Origin: Gammaproteobacteria bacterium
GTDB taxonomy: Bacteria; Pseudomonadota; Gammaproteobacteria; HTCC5015
Direction of reading: 5' to 3'
Assembly (NCBI GenBank): GCA_028284675.1
Contig: JANQRI010000004.1
Span: 5,772 to 69,771 of the forward strand
Length of the DNA: 64,000 bases
In this document: in pieces, positions 47,703 to 57,436 of the stretch
How the letters are laid out: each line of letters opens with the position of its first letter
Numbering within the stretch: the stretch's first letter is position 1
The notes under the pieces: model-generated
The model's database searches: none
What the model saw: the letters and a program-made list of their open reading frames with translations, nothing else
Told to the model about the DNA's origin: nothing
Position numbers and translations under genes: made by a program

Positions 47703-48329
47703 CTACCCGGCCTGTTCCGGGAACAAAGACCGCTCGACATAGCCGCAAATAATATGACCAATCATGATATGCGACTCCTGTATACGCGGTGTATCAGCTG
47801 ACGGTACTTTGAGGCTATAATCGCAAACGGAGTCCAGCATACCGCCATTGCCCAGCAACCCAACAGTCACAACCTGCATCTCCTGTGCACGGCGGGCGGC
47901 AGCGAGTATGTTTTTTGAGTTTCCCGAAGTCGATATGCCGATAAATACATCACCGTTTCGGCCCACTGCGGAGAGCTGCCGTTCAAAAACGTTTTCGTAA
48001 CCGTAGTCATTGCTGATCGAGGTTAGCATCGATGAGTCGGTCGTCAATGCAACAGCCGCCAGTCCGGGCCGATCATATTCATAACGCCCGACCAGCTCTG
48101 CGGCAAGGTGCTGGGCATCTCCGGCACTGCCGCCATTACCGGCAAATATAATCTTATGCCCATCCCGTAACGCCTCGGTGCAAACCTGCGCAACCTGCAT
48201 GATAGCCTGCATCAGCTCTCCATCATCCAGGATGGCCTGCTTTACCGCGACCGACGCTTCAATATTGCGTTTAATATAATTAATCGTTGTCACTGTATCT
48301 GCCGTTACATTAAAGAACCGGTTCACCAC
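47703..48329 (-). CDS. gmhA: Phosphoheptose isomerase-like SIS protein
   Basis: A 208-residue SIS-domain protein with FAGNGGSAGDAQHLAAELVGRYE, GISTSGNSKNILAAA and an ESHIMIGHIICGYVE tail, all like GmhA (sedoheptulose 7-phosphate isomerase). No ATG is available near the N-terminus; the start is GTG 48329 or 48326. It lies between the Kdo kinase and the heptose phosphatase genes, which supports an LPS inner-core role. Confidence 0.9.
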   Translation of the reverse strand: MVNRFFNVTADTVTTINYIKRNIEASVAVKQAILDDGELMQAIMQVAQVCTEALRDGHKIIFAGNGGSAGDAQHLAAELVGRYEYDRPGLAAVALTTDSSMLTSISNDYGYENVFERQLSAVGRNGDVFIGISTSGNSKNILAAARRAQEMQVVTVGLLGNGGMLDSVCDYSLKVPSADTPRIQESHIMIGHIICGYVERSLFPEQAG

Positions 48330-48335
48330 CGGCTT

Positions 48336-49049
48336 TTATAAAGCCTGATATGCCGCCAGCAACGCGGCCCAATCTGAAGGCTGAAAATAAAAAACCGTGC
48401 TCCTGTCGCTCAACTTAATCAAAGAGCGCTGCAACCTCGCTAAATTATGTCGCCGCCAGCTGCCACGCATGCGTAAACGGCCTTTATCAAAATCAATCAC
48501 ATGAACCTGATCCGAACCCAGCAAAATATTATGTGCATTCAGATCCGCATGCCAAACACCTTCCAGATGAAAACGCTTCAATGTGCTGCCGATCATAGCC
48601 CAGGTTTCAAGCGCCAAAGCCGACTGAGTCAATCTTTCTGAAAGTGCCAGACTATTAGAGATCTTGGCGGTTATAAGGTCCGCAGTATACATCATACCCT
48701 GACGGCAGACACGCGCAGCCACCGGCACAGGAACAGGCAAACCCCGGCGTGACAACCTCGCCAGCAACGCAAGCTCACGCCAGGGGCGGGTCCGCCTCAG
48801 ACCACACCATAAATACCGGTCAAACAGAAATGCAGCGGCTTTCCCACCCCGCCGGTAGTGACGCAAAACATACTCTCCGCCACCATGACGGAAAAAATGT
48901 ACGGTACCCCGCCCTTGTGCGATGCCGGTTAAGCTGCCCTTTCCACTCCAATAATCCGGCTCAAACCACTCAGAGCCAATATTGGTAAGCAACGCCGCAT
49001 CATATAGGATATGCTGCCCTGAATCCGTGATTTCGCTAAACTGCGTCAA
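48336..49049 (-). CDS. kdkA: 3-deoxy-D-manno-octulosonic acid kinase
   Basis: A 237-residue small kinase of the KdkA/InaA group with GRGTVHFFRHGGGEYVLRHYRRGG, the catalytic GVWHADLNAHNILL and VHVIDFDKGR. It phosphorylates Kdo in the LPS inner core. No ATG or GTG is seen near the start; TTG 49049 gives the family-length protein. This start lies two bases from the ATG of the divergent glycosyltransferase gene. Confidence 0.88.
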   Translation of the reverse strand: MTQFSEITDSGQHILYDAALLTNIGSEWFEPDYWSGKGSLTGIAQGRGTVHFFRHGGGEYVLRHYRRGGKAAAFLFDRYLWCGLRRTRPWRELALLARLSRRGLPVPVPVAARVCRQGMMYTADLITAKISNSLALSERLTQSALALETWAMIGSTLKRFHLEGVWHADLNAHNILLGSDQVHVIDFDKGRLRMRGSWRRHNLARLQRSLIKLSDRSTVFYFQPSDWAALLAAYQAL

Positions 49050-49051
49050 TA

Positions 49052-50146
49052 ATGTCTTTACCCGTCAAAAATATACCTGAATCGCTTTGCATCATCCGGT
49101 TGTCAGCCATTGGCGACGTAAGCCATATGATTCCGGTGATACACACGCTGCAAACAGCCTGGCCGAACTGCAAAATCACCTGGATCATCGGCAAAATAGA
49201 GGCCGGACTGGTCAACGATCTGCCGGGTGTGGAGTTTATCATCTTTGATAAAACAAAGGGATTTGCCGAATACCTGCAACTCCGTAAAAAAATACGTGGT
49301 CGGCATTTCGACCTGCTACTGCACATGCAGGTCGCATTGCGTGCAAGCCTGATCAGCCTGCTGATTGATGCACCGGTGAAACTCGGCTTTGACAAGCAAC
49401 GTGCCCATGATTATCAATGGTTATTCACCAACCACCGCATCAGCGGCGAATCACATCAACACGTACTGGACGGTTTTTTCGGTTTCCTACAGGCACTGGG
49501 TATTCACGAAAAAAGGCTTGAATGGGATATCCCAATACCGCCTGAAGCAACCGCATTTGCAGAGCAGCATCTGAGCAAAACACAGCCCATATTGGTCATT
49601 AACCCGTGCAGCAGTGCACGCCTGCGCAACTGGCGTAACTGGGCTCCGGAAAAATATGCAAAGATTGCCGATTACGCTGCCAGTCAACACCATATGCAAC
49701 TGATTATAACCGGCGGACCGGCGACTGCCGAACAGGCATTCGCAGAGCATATTTGCAGCCTGACCCAGGCACCGGTTACTAACCTGACCGGCAAAACATC
49801 ATTGAAAGAGATGCTCGCAATACTCAAACAGGCTACCGCGGTCATAGCACCGGACACCGGACCAACGCATATCGCCACGGCGGCCGGCACACCGGTGATT
49901 GGATTATACGCAGGCTCGAATCCCGAACGCACCGGCCCTTATTTAAACCGGCAGTATATGATCAACAAATATCCCGAAGCCCTGCAACGTTATGCAAACA
50001 AAACCATCGAACAGGCACGCTGGGGCGAACGCGTGCGCAACCCAGAAGTAATGGATTTAATAGCGGTTAAAGACGTCGCCGATATGTTGGATACTTTGCT
50101 AACTCAAGAAAGGCTGTCAAATAAAAATTCAAAGACAGAGGCTTAA
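49052..50146 (+). CDS. Glycosyltransferase family 9 (LPS heptosyltransferase-like)
   Basis: A 364-residue GT9 enzyme with CIIRLSAIGDVSHMIPVI, LLHMQVALRASLISLLI, VINPCSSARLRNWRNW, and APDTGPTHIATAAGTPVIGLYAGSNPERTGPY (split over residues 268-300). Such proteins add heptose to the LPS core (WaaC/WaaF group). It is divergent from kdkA with no space between the starts. Together with gmhA, gmhB and kdkA it forms an inner-core locus. Confidence 0.92.
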   Translation: MSLPVKNIPESLCIIRLSAIGDVSHMIPVIHTLQTAWPNCKITWIIGKIEAGLVNDLPGVEFIIFDKTKGFAEYLQLRKKIRGRHFDLLLHMQVALRASLISLLIDAPVKLGFDKQRAHDYQWLFTNHRISGESHQHVLDGFFGFLQALGIHEKRLEWDIPIPPEATAFAEQHLSKTQPILVINPCSSARLRNWRNWAPEKYAKIADYAASQHHMQLIITGGPATAEQAFAEHICSLTQAPVTNLTGKTSLKEMLAILKQATAVIAPDTGPTHIATAAGTPVIGLYAGSNPERTGPYLNRQYMINKYPEALQRYANKTIEQARWGERVRNPEVMDLIAVKDVADMLDTLLTQERLSNKNSKTEA

Positions 50147-50352
50147 AGCTGTACGCACAAATCAGATACCTGAGCACAAAAATTTCGATACCACCTTGAC
50201 TTTCTTCTCTTTAATCTCTGGGAAACACCGAACAACTGTCTACAGATTTGGGGGAACTCCATCCAGTTGCCTCGCCAGGTGTCCGGGTGTTGCACGATTG
50301 GCCCACCATCGATACTCCTGGATCAACTTTCGGGGAGCATTCCATTACTACT

Positions 50353-50697
50353 TTACTCCGTGGGATATATTGACGCTTCTAGCGGAAACCCAAACTCAGA
50401 AAAAAGAGCAAATGAGTTTAATCTTAATGTATAACCCACACTATCAGTATAAATAGCGACCCTTAAAATTGCATTTCTCTCAGTAATAAAATTTTTTAGA
50501 CCATTTAATTCACTAAGAAAAGCAATTACTAAATCATCGACTTTATCTGGTGCACCTTCCTTAAGATAACGAATGACCGTTCCCCAACCACTGCTAGACC
50601 TGTCTTCGATAATGCAATTATTCGATAAGGCCTTTGCCTGAGAAGGTAAATCCTTCTCAGGCACATCAAACATTGCTAATTCAATTTCTACACTCAT
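50353..50697 (-). CDS. DUF4279-like small protein, possible immunity protein
   Basis: A 114-residue soluble protein that starts MSVEIELAMFDVPEKDL and ends LRLNSFALFSEFGFPLEASIYPTE. The ending fits the DUF4279 family as I remember it, which is common among immunity proteins of polymorphic toxins. ATG 50697 has GAAAG upstream and is preferred to GTG 50712. It lies just after a short orphan ORF and 600 bp downstream of the RHS gene end, so an orphan immunity gene is likely. Confidence 0.6.
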   Translation of the reverse strand: MSVEIELAMFDVPEKDLPSQAKALSNNCIIEDRSSSGWGTVIRYLKEGAPDKVDDLVIAFLSELNGLKNFITERNAILRVAIYTDSVGYTLRLNSFALFSEFGFPLEASIYPTE

Positions 50698-50702
50698 ATC
50701 TT

Positions 50703-50942
50703 TCAGATACACAAGTCATCACAAGGATGAGGAAACTCTAAAAATTGGCATGTTGCACAAGGCAAGGTTCCTTGACTACAAGCCACCATAAAACTCAGCG
50801 AAAATGGATCGGGGATACTAGGAATATTTGTCCCGGAGTCTTTATCTTTCCCTTTACTATCTGGGCCTGGACTTCCTTTTTCTTTCCACTCCTTATGAAG
50901 TTCTTCAGCCGTGTTTTTAGAGTCTTTAAGGTTTTTCTCCAA
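50703..50942 (-). pseudogene. Orphan C-terminal fragment, possibly of an RHS-type toxin
   Basis: The frame encodes about 79 residues with only TTG as a possible start and no ribosome binding site. It has a charged N-terminal half (KEWKEKGSPGPDSKGKDKD) and a Cys-rich end (CSQGTLPCATCQFLEFPHPC). No family recognised. It ends six bases before the DUF4279-like start. A displaced toxin C-terminus next to its immunity gene would explain this; it may also be a real small gene. Confidence 0.4.
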
Positions 50943-50982
50943 ATGGTTGGCAAATTATTCTAACAACAAATGCTAGTTAAAA

Positions 50983-51309
50983 TTAATTTTTAAAATATAT
51001 CATATGTTTAATTATGCCTAATAAAATTATTGCTACGCCACTGTAAAAAATTATATTTCCGAGCTCTTTATTATCAAAATAATTTGCTGGTAGAAATGCT
51101 AGTGTGGCGAAAACAAAGCCAGCCATCATTATTTTCTGACCTGCAGTAGCATCTGTCTTCCTGAAAGCGAATAAAGCAAAACCTAAAACTGAAGTATAAA
51201 AACCAATAACGAATATATTTGATGCTATCTCTTTGTCATAAAACACACCCGATAAAAAACCTATGGTACATATGGCGAAACCTAAATTTATTATAAATTT
51301 AGAAGACAT
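50983..51309 (-). CDS. Small four-helix membrane protein, 108 aa
   Basis: ATG 51309 with AGGGA upstream starts MSSKFIINLGFAICTIGFLSG. Four hydrophobic segments cover most of the protein, which ends IIKHMIYFKN. It begins 17 bp after the RHS stop on the same strand. Small membrane proteins in this position are often immunity proteins for the C-terminal toxin of the RHS gene; that is inference. Confidence 0.65.
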   Translation of the reverse strand: MSSKFIINLGFAICTIGFLSGVFYDKEIASNIFVIGFYTSVLGFALFAFRKTDATAGQKIMMAGFVFATLAFLPANYFDNKELGNIIFYSGVAIILLGIIKHMIYFKN

Positions 51310-51325
51310 AATTCCCTCATTCTCC

Positions 51326-53032
51326 TCACTGGAAACACTTAGTTTTAATAATACAAATTTGGGCGCCAACCGCAGCTCCACCTCCGCCGCCAACAGTTGT
51401 AGTCAAATTAAAGCCATCTCCACCAGCTGTAAAGGACATGCCACCGAAAGGCCCAAAACCCCCTTCAGCAAAAAAACCACCTTCAACCGCATCACCTTCG
51501 CAGAACTCTCCGCTACCTACTCTCAAAGATTTCCCTACACCTGTTTCAACACCTGCTCCACCCAAAGCACAAGTACGAACTTGCACACAAAACTGAAGTG
51601 ACGTATCAAAACCAAAAAATACGCTTGTATTACCTCCAGCCCCACCTGCAAAGAAAGTACCCGTCCCTCCAAATGAGATTTTTAGCAGCCCTATTGGATC
51701 AGTATATTTAGCAGGATTGTTATCAACGTAATTGTATAGATGATTTGGTAGTTTTCCTAATCCAATAAAACCTTCTGAAGCTAGTTTTATTGCTGAATTA
51801 AGCTGAGGATTTGAGAAATCATGAGTGACCCCAATCGGATCACCTGTAATATAGCGACCAATTAAAGGATCATAGTAACGGAAGTAGTTATAGTGAAAAC
51901 CAGTCTCCTGATCAAAATACTGCCCCGGAAATCGTATGTTTTGGGTTACGGTATTGCCGTCATTATCCGGATCTTCATTGACTGTCGCTTGACCGAATGG
52001 GGTATAAGTGGCTTCCCAAACAATCGCTTGGTTTTGGCTGGTAAGTTTTTGCGGTGTACCCAAATGATCGTTGTGATAGTAATAGACTTCGGCGTTAGCC
52101 GCACTAATTTGGCTCAACGGTTGACCGTTGAGGTAGGCATATTCAACCTGTGTTTGGCCGGTGTTATTCAGTTCAGCAATTAATAAACCTTCCAGGTTAT
52201 AAATATAAACGGTCACTGTTTCTGTATGGGGTTGAACACCGATCTCAGTGATGTATTTGAGGGTCCGCTGCCCTTGCGCGTTGTACAGATACTCGATGGT
52301 TTGGCTGGCGGTTTCAATCCGCGCGAGACGCCCGGCTGAGTTGTAGATGTATGTATCGTTGTTGCGTTGGATGGGGTTACCAGCCGCATCGTATTGGTAG
52401 TTTATATTTTGAGCGCCGCTGATGGCCTCTAAGTGGTGTGTATTTTGAATATAGGTGTAGGTCTCAGTTTGGCCGTTGCCTGTTTTACTCAGCCGGTTAC
52501 CGGTGGGGTCATAGGCATAACTGTGGTTCACTGCCGGACTGTCAGCCTGGATTAATCGATCGAGTGCATCGTAGTCGAGGGTTTGGTTTTCCGCTATATT
52601 TAAAGACCGGATGATTTGCTCGATGTTGCTGTTCAGATCGTATGCATACGTTTGTTCGTGTATCCCGACCGTGGTTTGCTGCTGTAAGCGTGCGTCCATG
52701 TCGTAATGATAGTTCAGGCTAAGCCCGTTGCCCAGCGTCGCCTGCTGTAGGGCACCAAAGGGCCGGTAGGTGATCTGGTCCGCCAGTATCTGCGTTTGAC
52801 TGTTATGCGTGGTGGGACGCATCCAGCCGATACGCCTCATAGCTCGCACGGAAGTCTTCACAGACCGAAGAAGGACTCGGACCGAACACTTGTTCGGTTC
52901 CCGCACTGCTATACACAATACCCTGCCAGTGGAACGGGGTGGCCGACACCTGCGAAAATAACAATAATAAGGGTAAAAACAAATAGCACGATAATGTAAC
53001 AGACAGGCGGTGGCTTGAGCGCCTCCCTGCAA
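51326..53032 (-). pseudogene. Broken RHS-repeat protein gene
   Basis: From about 52800 down the frame encodes YD-repeats (YHYDMDARLQQQT, YAYDPTGNRLSKTGNG, YNAQGQRTLKY) and an RHS core end (YYYHNDHLGTPQKLTSQNQA, FPGQYFDQETGFHYNYFRYY, YITGDPIGV), then a glycine-rich C-terminus of about 110 residues. The first 80 residues of this open frame are spurious. In another frame 53010-52803 encodes a signal peptide (YLFLPLLLLFSQVSA) and TPFHWQGIVYSSAGTEQVFG up to DASHHA and a TAA stop. So an RHS protein N-terminus is joined out of frame to a late part of the repeat region, most simply by internal deletion. No start codon with a good binding site remains. Confidence 0.8.
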
Positions 53033-53195
53033 AAAGATAAATTAAGTTATGTTTTTACGGTATCGCCCTTTGTTTTTTTATTTCGATACCTGCAAAAAAA
53101 AATACTCCGTTAAACAATCTGTGTCAATACCCTACAGTAAATTTTCACATAACAATAAGTGTTGTATTCATATTGACGCAACGTCAAAAATCATT

Positions 53196-53687
53196 TCAAT
53201 TAGCCCCACAACATTTTTTGTATTTTTTCCCACTGCCGCAGGGACAAGGGTCGTTTCGACCGGTTTTTGCACCATCACGGATATATTGCTTAACATCCGG
53301 TAAGCGGCCGTCGACATAATACCACCGCCCATTACTGCTAACAAAGTCACTGACTTCATGCAACACACAATCTTTACCATCCAGCCGATAGTATGCCTTG
53401 AACTCGACCACGCCCTTCTCTTCTCCGGGCTGACCGTTTTTTACGCTTAACACTTCCAACTTAAACCACTCAGCCGAACGCGCCCATTTTTCGGTTGCCG
53501 CCATATCCAGCTGTTGTCGTGTACTCAAATGATGTGTGTCTTCGATATAGCGCATATCTGCTTTGGTATATGCGGTATAACGCGAGCGCATCAATGCTTC
53601 AGCGGTCGGCGCCGGAATATTTTTTTCCAAATAAGGCTGGCAGCATTTTTCATAGGTACTGCCGGAACCACAAACACAGTCTGACAT
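53196..53687 (-). CDS. ychJ: YchJ family SEC-C motif protein
   Basis: A 163-residue protein with SEC-C zinc motifs at both ends (CVCGSGSTYEKCCQPYL and DPCPCGSGKKYKKCCG) around an NTF2-like middle (ALMRSRYTAYTKADMRYIEDTHH). This is the UPF0225/YchJ layout. Molecular function not established. Confidence 0.93.
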   Translation of the reverse strand: MSDCVCGSGSTYEKCCQPYLEKNIPAPTAEALMRSRYTAYTKADMRYIEDTHHLSTRQQLDMAATEKWARSAEWFKLEVLSVKNGQPGEEKGVVEFKAYYRLDGKDCVLHEVSDFVSSNGRWYYVDGRLPDVKQYIRDGAKTGRNDPCPCGSGKKYKKCCGAN

Positions 53688-53749
53688 ATTTATTCTACAC
53701 CTGAAGTTTTATCATTAATTTTAAAATGAAAGCCCGTTCAGCCGGCAGG

Positions 53750-54742
53750 TTATTTTATTTCCACTACATAACGGCCCTGCACCTGCCCGGCCAACAGCTT
53801 TTCAGCATATTCAGGAATATGCTCAAGGCTTATCACACCTGCAACCATTTTATCCAGACAAGCCGGTTTCAAATCACCAGCCAGGCGTTGCCAGACCTGC
53901 GCACGCAATGACATCTCTGTCGCTGCTGAATCGACACCCAGTAAATTTACACCGCGCAGAATAAACGGCATCACGGTAGTATTCAGCTCAGCGCCACCGG
54001 CGAGTCCACAACTGGCAATATTACCATGCGGCTTTACTGTACGGGTCAACCAGGCAAGCACGTCACCGCCAACGGTATCGAGCGCGCCACCCCATAACGC
54101 TTTTTCCAAAGGCCGCGCATCGATAGCCAACTGATGTCTGTCGAGCACTTCGGAAGCACCCAGCATTCGCAGGTATTGTGCAGATGCGGATGCTTTACCG
54201 CTTAACGCAACCACGTCATAACCCAGTGCGGCAAAACAACTGATCGCAACACTGCCGACTCCACCGCTTGCACCGCTGATCAGTATCGGGCCTGCATCCG
54301 GCTGCTGGCCGTTATGTTCCATTCTGGCGATCGCAAGCCCGGCGGTAAAACCTGCGGTGCCGAGCGTCATTGCTTCATACAAACTTAAACCTTCAGGCAG
54401 CGGCACAACCCAGTCGGCCGGCATCTTGGCATACTCGGTATAACCGCCATCATGTGTCTGGCTGAGTTGATAACCGGTAACCAACACCGCGGCGCCGGTT
54501 TTAAAGCGCGGATCTTTGGATTCAACGACATAGCCGGCTGCATCAATACCGGCAACCAATGGAAAATTTCGGATTATTTTACCTTTACCGGTAACCGCCA
54601 GCGCATCTTTATAATTCAGGCTGGAGTAATGAACCTCAATCAGCAGCTCACCGGCAGTTAACGGCTCTGTCTGACGATTAATGATACGCGCATGATAACC
54701 CTGTTCATTGTTATATACGCATAACGCGCGATAATCCGGCAT
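53750..54742 (-). CDS. acuI: YhdH/AcuI-family zinc-free alcohol dehydrogenase
   Basis: A 330-residue MDR-family reductase with SSLNYKDALAVTGKGKIIR, PLVAGIDAAGYV, LGTAGFTAGLAI and the NADPH motif ISGASGGVGSVAISCFAALGY. These match the YhdH/AcuI group, which reduces acrylyl-CoA to propionyl-CoA. No DMSP genes are near, so the physiological substrate is open. Confidence 0.9.
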   Translation of the reverse strand: MPDYRALCVYNNEQGYHARIINRQTEPLTAGELLIEVHYSSLNYKDALAVTGKGKIIRNFPLVAGIDAAGYVVESKDPRFKTGAAVLVTGYQLSQTHDGGYTEYAKMPADWVVPLPEGLSLYEAMTLGTAGFTAGLAIARMEHNGQQPDAGPILISGASGGVGSVAISCFAALGYDVVALSGKASASAQYLRMLGASEVLDRHQLAIDARPLEKALWGGALDTVGGDVLAWLTRTVKPHGNIASCGLAGGAELNTTVMPFILRGVNLLGVDSAATEMSLRAQVWQRLAGDLKPACLDKMVAGVISLEHIPEYAEKLLAGQVQGRYVVEIK

Positions 54743-54809
54743 ACTGATTTTTAATCGAGAAAGTGTTTACCGGCCACTATGCTTTTCGCCCGATACAACT
54801 CATTTGGTT

Positions 54810-55553
54810 TTATTTTTTGAGCTTCGCTATTATCGGCTCGATCAGATCCATCGGCAATGGAAATACGATCGTTGAACTGGATTCGCTGGAGATATCGTTC
54901 AATGTCTGCAGATAACGAAGCTGTAATGTCTGCGGTTCCGAGGCAATAACGCGTGCAGCGGAAGCCAGTTTCTCGGATGCCTGCAATTCACCTTCGGCAT
55001 GAATGATTTTCGCACGCCGCTCACGCTCAGCCTCAGCCTGCTTGGCCATTGCCCGCACCATGCTTTCATTCAGATCAATATGCTTGATTTCAACATTCGA
55101 TACCTTGATGCCCCAGGCTTCGGTTTGTTGATCGACCGCACCCTGTATATCCGCATTCAGTTTGTCACGTTCCGCCAGCATCTCGTCCAGCTCGTGCTGA
55201 CCCAGCACTGAACGTAATGTCGTCTGCGCAAGCTGACTGGTTGCCGCCAGATAGTTCTCAACGTTAATGATTGCTTTCTGTGGATCAACCACCCGAAAGT
55301 AAAGCACCGCATTCACTTTAACCGTTACATTGTCACGCGAAATCACATCCTGGCTCGGCACATCCATCACCACGGTACGCAGATCAACCCGAACCATCTG
55401 CATCAGGGCCGGCACCACAAACTTCAGACCGGGACCATACACCGTCCAGAATCTACCAAGAAAAAATATAACGCCACGCTCATACTCAGGAATCACCTTA
55501 ACCGACGCAACCAGCACCGCAAACACAGCAATAACAGGCACCAATATTCCCAT
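54810..55553 (-). CDS. Slipin/stomatin-like SPFH protein
   Basis: A 247-residue SPFH protein: one N-terminal helix (ILVPVIAVFAVLVASVKVI), EYERGVIFFLGRFW, MDVPSQDVISRDNVTVKVNAV and a coiled-coil AKQAEAERERRAKIIHAEGE. It scaffolds membrane microdomains and pairs with the NfeD protease gene 32 bp upstream. The second ATG (55553) sits six bases after AAGGAG and is preferred to the first. Confidence 0.93.
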   Translation of the reverse strand: MGILVPVIAVFAVLVASVKVIPEYERGVIFFLGRFWTVYGPGLKFVVPALMQMVRVDLRTVVMDVPSQDVISRDNVTVKVNAVLYFRVVDPQKAIINVENYLAATSQLAQTTLRSVLGQHELDEMLAERDKLNADIQGAVDQQTEAWGIKVSNVEIKHIDLNESMVRAMAKQAEAERERRAKIIHAEGELQASEKLASAARVIASEPQTLQLRYLQTLNDISSESSSTIVFPLPMDLIEPIIAKLKK

Positions 55554-55584
55554 CATGTTCTCCTTAAATTAATTTTACGCCAGG

Positions 55585-57003
55585 CTATGACACCGGCTCT
55601 ACATGCAAAACCAGGCCGTCGACAGACTTCACTCTGACCTGCTGACCGGTTTCTACCGGCGCATTACTGACCGCCTGCCAGGATTCGCCATTTAATAAAA
55701 TATACCCCTGATGCTCAAAAGCCTGCTGCACTTTACCGATTGCATCCAGCATCTGCTCCTGCCCGGAAACCGACGGCTTACGCCGAATTCTGATAATCAT
55801 ACCGAGCACCCAGATAAAAAACACTGCGCTCACCAGTGCGTTACCGATAATCATCGGAATCGAAACCGCATAGCCCTCTTCATCCAACAATATAATTGAA
55901 CCGATCGTAAACGCAATAATCCCGCCAACACCCAGGATACCAAAACTGGGCATAAACGCCTCGGTTATCATAAAGGCGAGCCCGAGCAGCATCAGTGCCA
56001 GCCCTGCGTAGTTGATCGGCAAGACCTGCATCGCATATAACGCGAGTATCAGACTGATACCACCGATCACACCGGGCACAAACATGCCGGGATTGATAAA
56101 TTCATAGATCAACCCGTATATACCCAGCAACATCAGCATATACGCAATATTCGGATTGGTGATCACCGCGAGAAATTTGGTGCGCCAGTCCGGCTTTATC
56201 ACCTCGACCACCGCAGTTTGCGTGTCGAGTGCTATCTCCGATTTCTCAAGCTTAACCTTGCGCCCGTGGATTTGGGTCAGCAGGTCCGCAACATCATCGG
56301 CGACGACATCGATCACATTCTGCTCCAACGCTTCTTTGGCCGAAAGGCTCGACGCGTTCCGAACCGACTCTTCGGCCCAATCTATATTCCGCCCGCGCAT
56401 TTCCGCCAGGCCGCGAATATACGCTGCCGCGTCATTGGTGATTTTGCGCTCCATCGCGGTTTTTAACTCAGGAAAAGACTTCTTACCGTCTTTCGCGGCT
56501 TCATCCTTGGCTTCAGTGCTGTCCTCAGTTTTCTCAGGAGACGGCTGCTCAGGTTGCTTTGGCGGACTGCCCGGCATACCGCCACCGCCAATCTGTACCG
56601 GCGTGGCAGCTCCCAGATTGGTCGCCGGGGCCATCGCGGCAATATGGCTCGCATACAGCATATAAGTCCCGGCGCTGGCTGCCCGCGCACCGCCCGGCGC
56701 GACATACACCGCGACCGGCACCGGTGAGGCCAGCATACCTTTAATAATGTCACGCATGGAGGTATCCAGGCCGCCGGGCGTATCGAGCTTAATGACCAGT
56801 AATTTTGCACCGCGCTGCTGCGCCTGCTCTAAACCATGCAGAATATAGCCGCTGGTCGCAGGCCCAATGGCACCTTCAACCTCCAGCACGATGACGCTAT
56901 TCGACGACGTCGGCTGCTCGGCCACCAACAAACCCATACCGACCAACAACGGTAGAAACACCGCGATAGCCCGGATAAACAATGATGAGCGGATACCCTT
57001 CAT
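55585..57003 (-). CDS. NfeD-family membrane-bound serine protease
   Basis: A 472-residue protein with a signal/anchor, a ClpP-like domain (LDTPGGLDTSMRDIIKGML; Ser in ARAASAGTYMLYASH, Lys region after), four to five helices and a C-terminal OB-fold (GESWQAVSNAPVETGQQVRV). A Gly/Pro/Glu-rich insertion (GGGGMPGSPPKQPEQPSPEK) lies near 145. It cleaves stomatin-type partners, and the slipin gene follows directly. Confidence 0.93.
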   Translation of the reverse strand: MKGIRSSLFIRAIAVFLPLLVGMGLLVAEQPTSSNSVIVLEVEGAIGPATSGYILHGLEQAQQRGAKLLVIKLDTPGGLDTSMRDIIKGMLASPVPVAVYVAPGGARAASAGTYMLYASHIAAMAPATNLGAATPVQIGGGGMPGSPPKQPEQPSPEKTEDSTEAKDEAAKDGKKSFPELKTAMERKITNDAAAYIRGLAEMRGRNIDWAEESVRNASSLSAKEALEQNVIDVVADDVADLLTQIHGRKVKLEKSEIALDTQTAVVEVIKPDWRTKFLAVITNPNIAYMLMLLGIYGLIYEFINPGMFVPGVIGGISLILALYAMQVLPINYAGLALMLLGLAFMITEAFMPSFGILGVGGIIAFTIGSIILLDEEGYAVSIPMIIGNALVSAVFFIWVLGMIIRIRRKPSVSGQEQMLDAIGKVQQAFEHQGYILLNGESWQAVSNAPVETGQQVRVKSVDGLVLHVEPVS

Positions 57004-57136
57004 AGACCGTAGCTTAGCCTAATTAAAGAAAAAATGCTGCACCGTCATCACAGGCCGGCAAACCGCCGCTCAGGTTTTTATTCAGCCGGCAACATGGCAG
57101 AATAAAGCCCCGGTAATTTGATCTGAGTGCAACCTG

Positions 57137-57436
57137 ATGACCGATGAAAACAGCCAAGCCCGGATAGAAGCTGCGGTGCTGCAGCAATTGATACAGCATT
57201 TGCGGGAACGCAATGATGTGCAAAACATCGACCTGATGAATCTGGCCGGTTTTTGCCGGAACTGCCTGTCGAAATGGTATCGCACTGCGGCAGAATCCGA
57301 GGGTATTGAACTCAGTTATGACGAAGCCCGTGAGATCGTCTACGGCATGCCCTATAAGGAATGGAAAGAACGTTACCAGACCGAAGCAAGCCCGGAACAG
57401 CTCGCTAAATTCAGCAAGCATACGGAAACAAAATGA
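57137..57436 (+). CDS. DUF1244 protein
   Basis: A 99-residue helical protein with NLAGFCRNCLSKWYRTAAESEG and YDEAREIVYGMPYKEWKERYQ, the hallmarks of DUF1244. Cys and His arrangement (FCRNC) may bind metal. Its stop overlaps the next ATG by four bases. Function not established. Confidence 0.9.
   Translation: MTDENSQARIEAAVLQQLIQHLRERNDVQNIDLMNLAGFCRNCLSKWYRTAAESEGIELSYDEAREIVYGMPYKEWKERYQTEASPEQLAKFSKHTETK

Noticed and set aside
47349..47801. Plus-strand ORF of 150 codons
   Set aside because: Runs antisense across gmhB-like and gmhA-like genes, both of which carry convincing family motifs.
50196..50456. Plus-strand ORF of 86 codons between the glycosyltransferase and DUF4279-like genes
   Set aside because: No family features; overlaps the 3' end of the opposite gene. 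The stretch may be old insertion debris but nothing specific is recognisable.
56156..56665. Plus-strand ORF of 169 codons
   Set aside because: Shadow of the NfeD protease gene in a GC-rich stretch.
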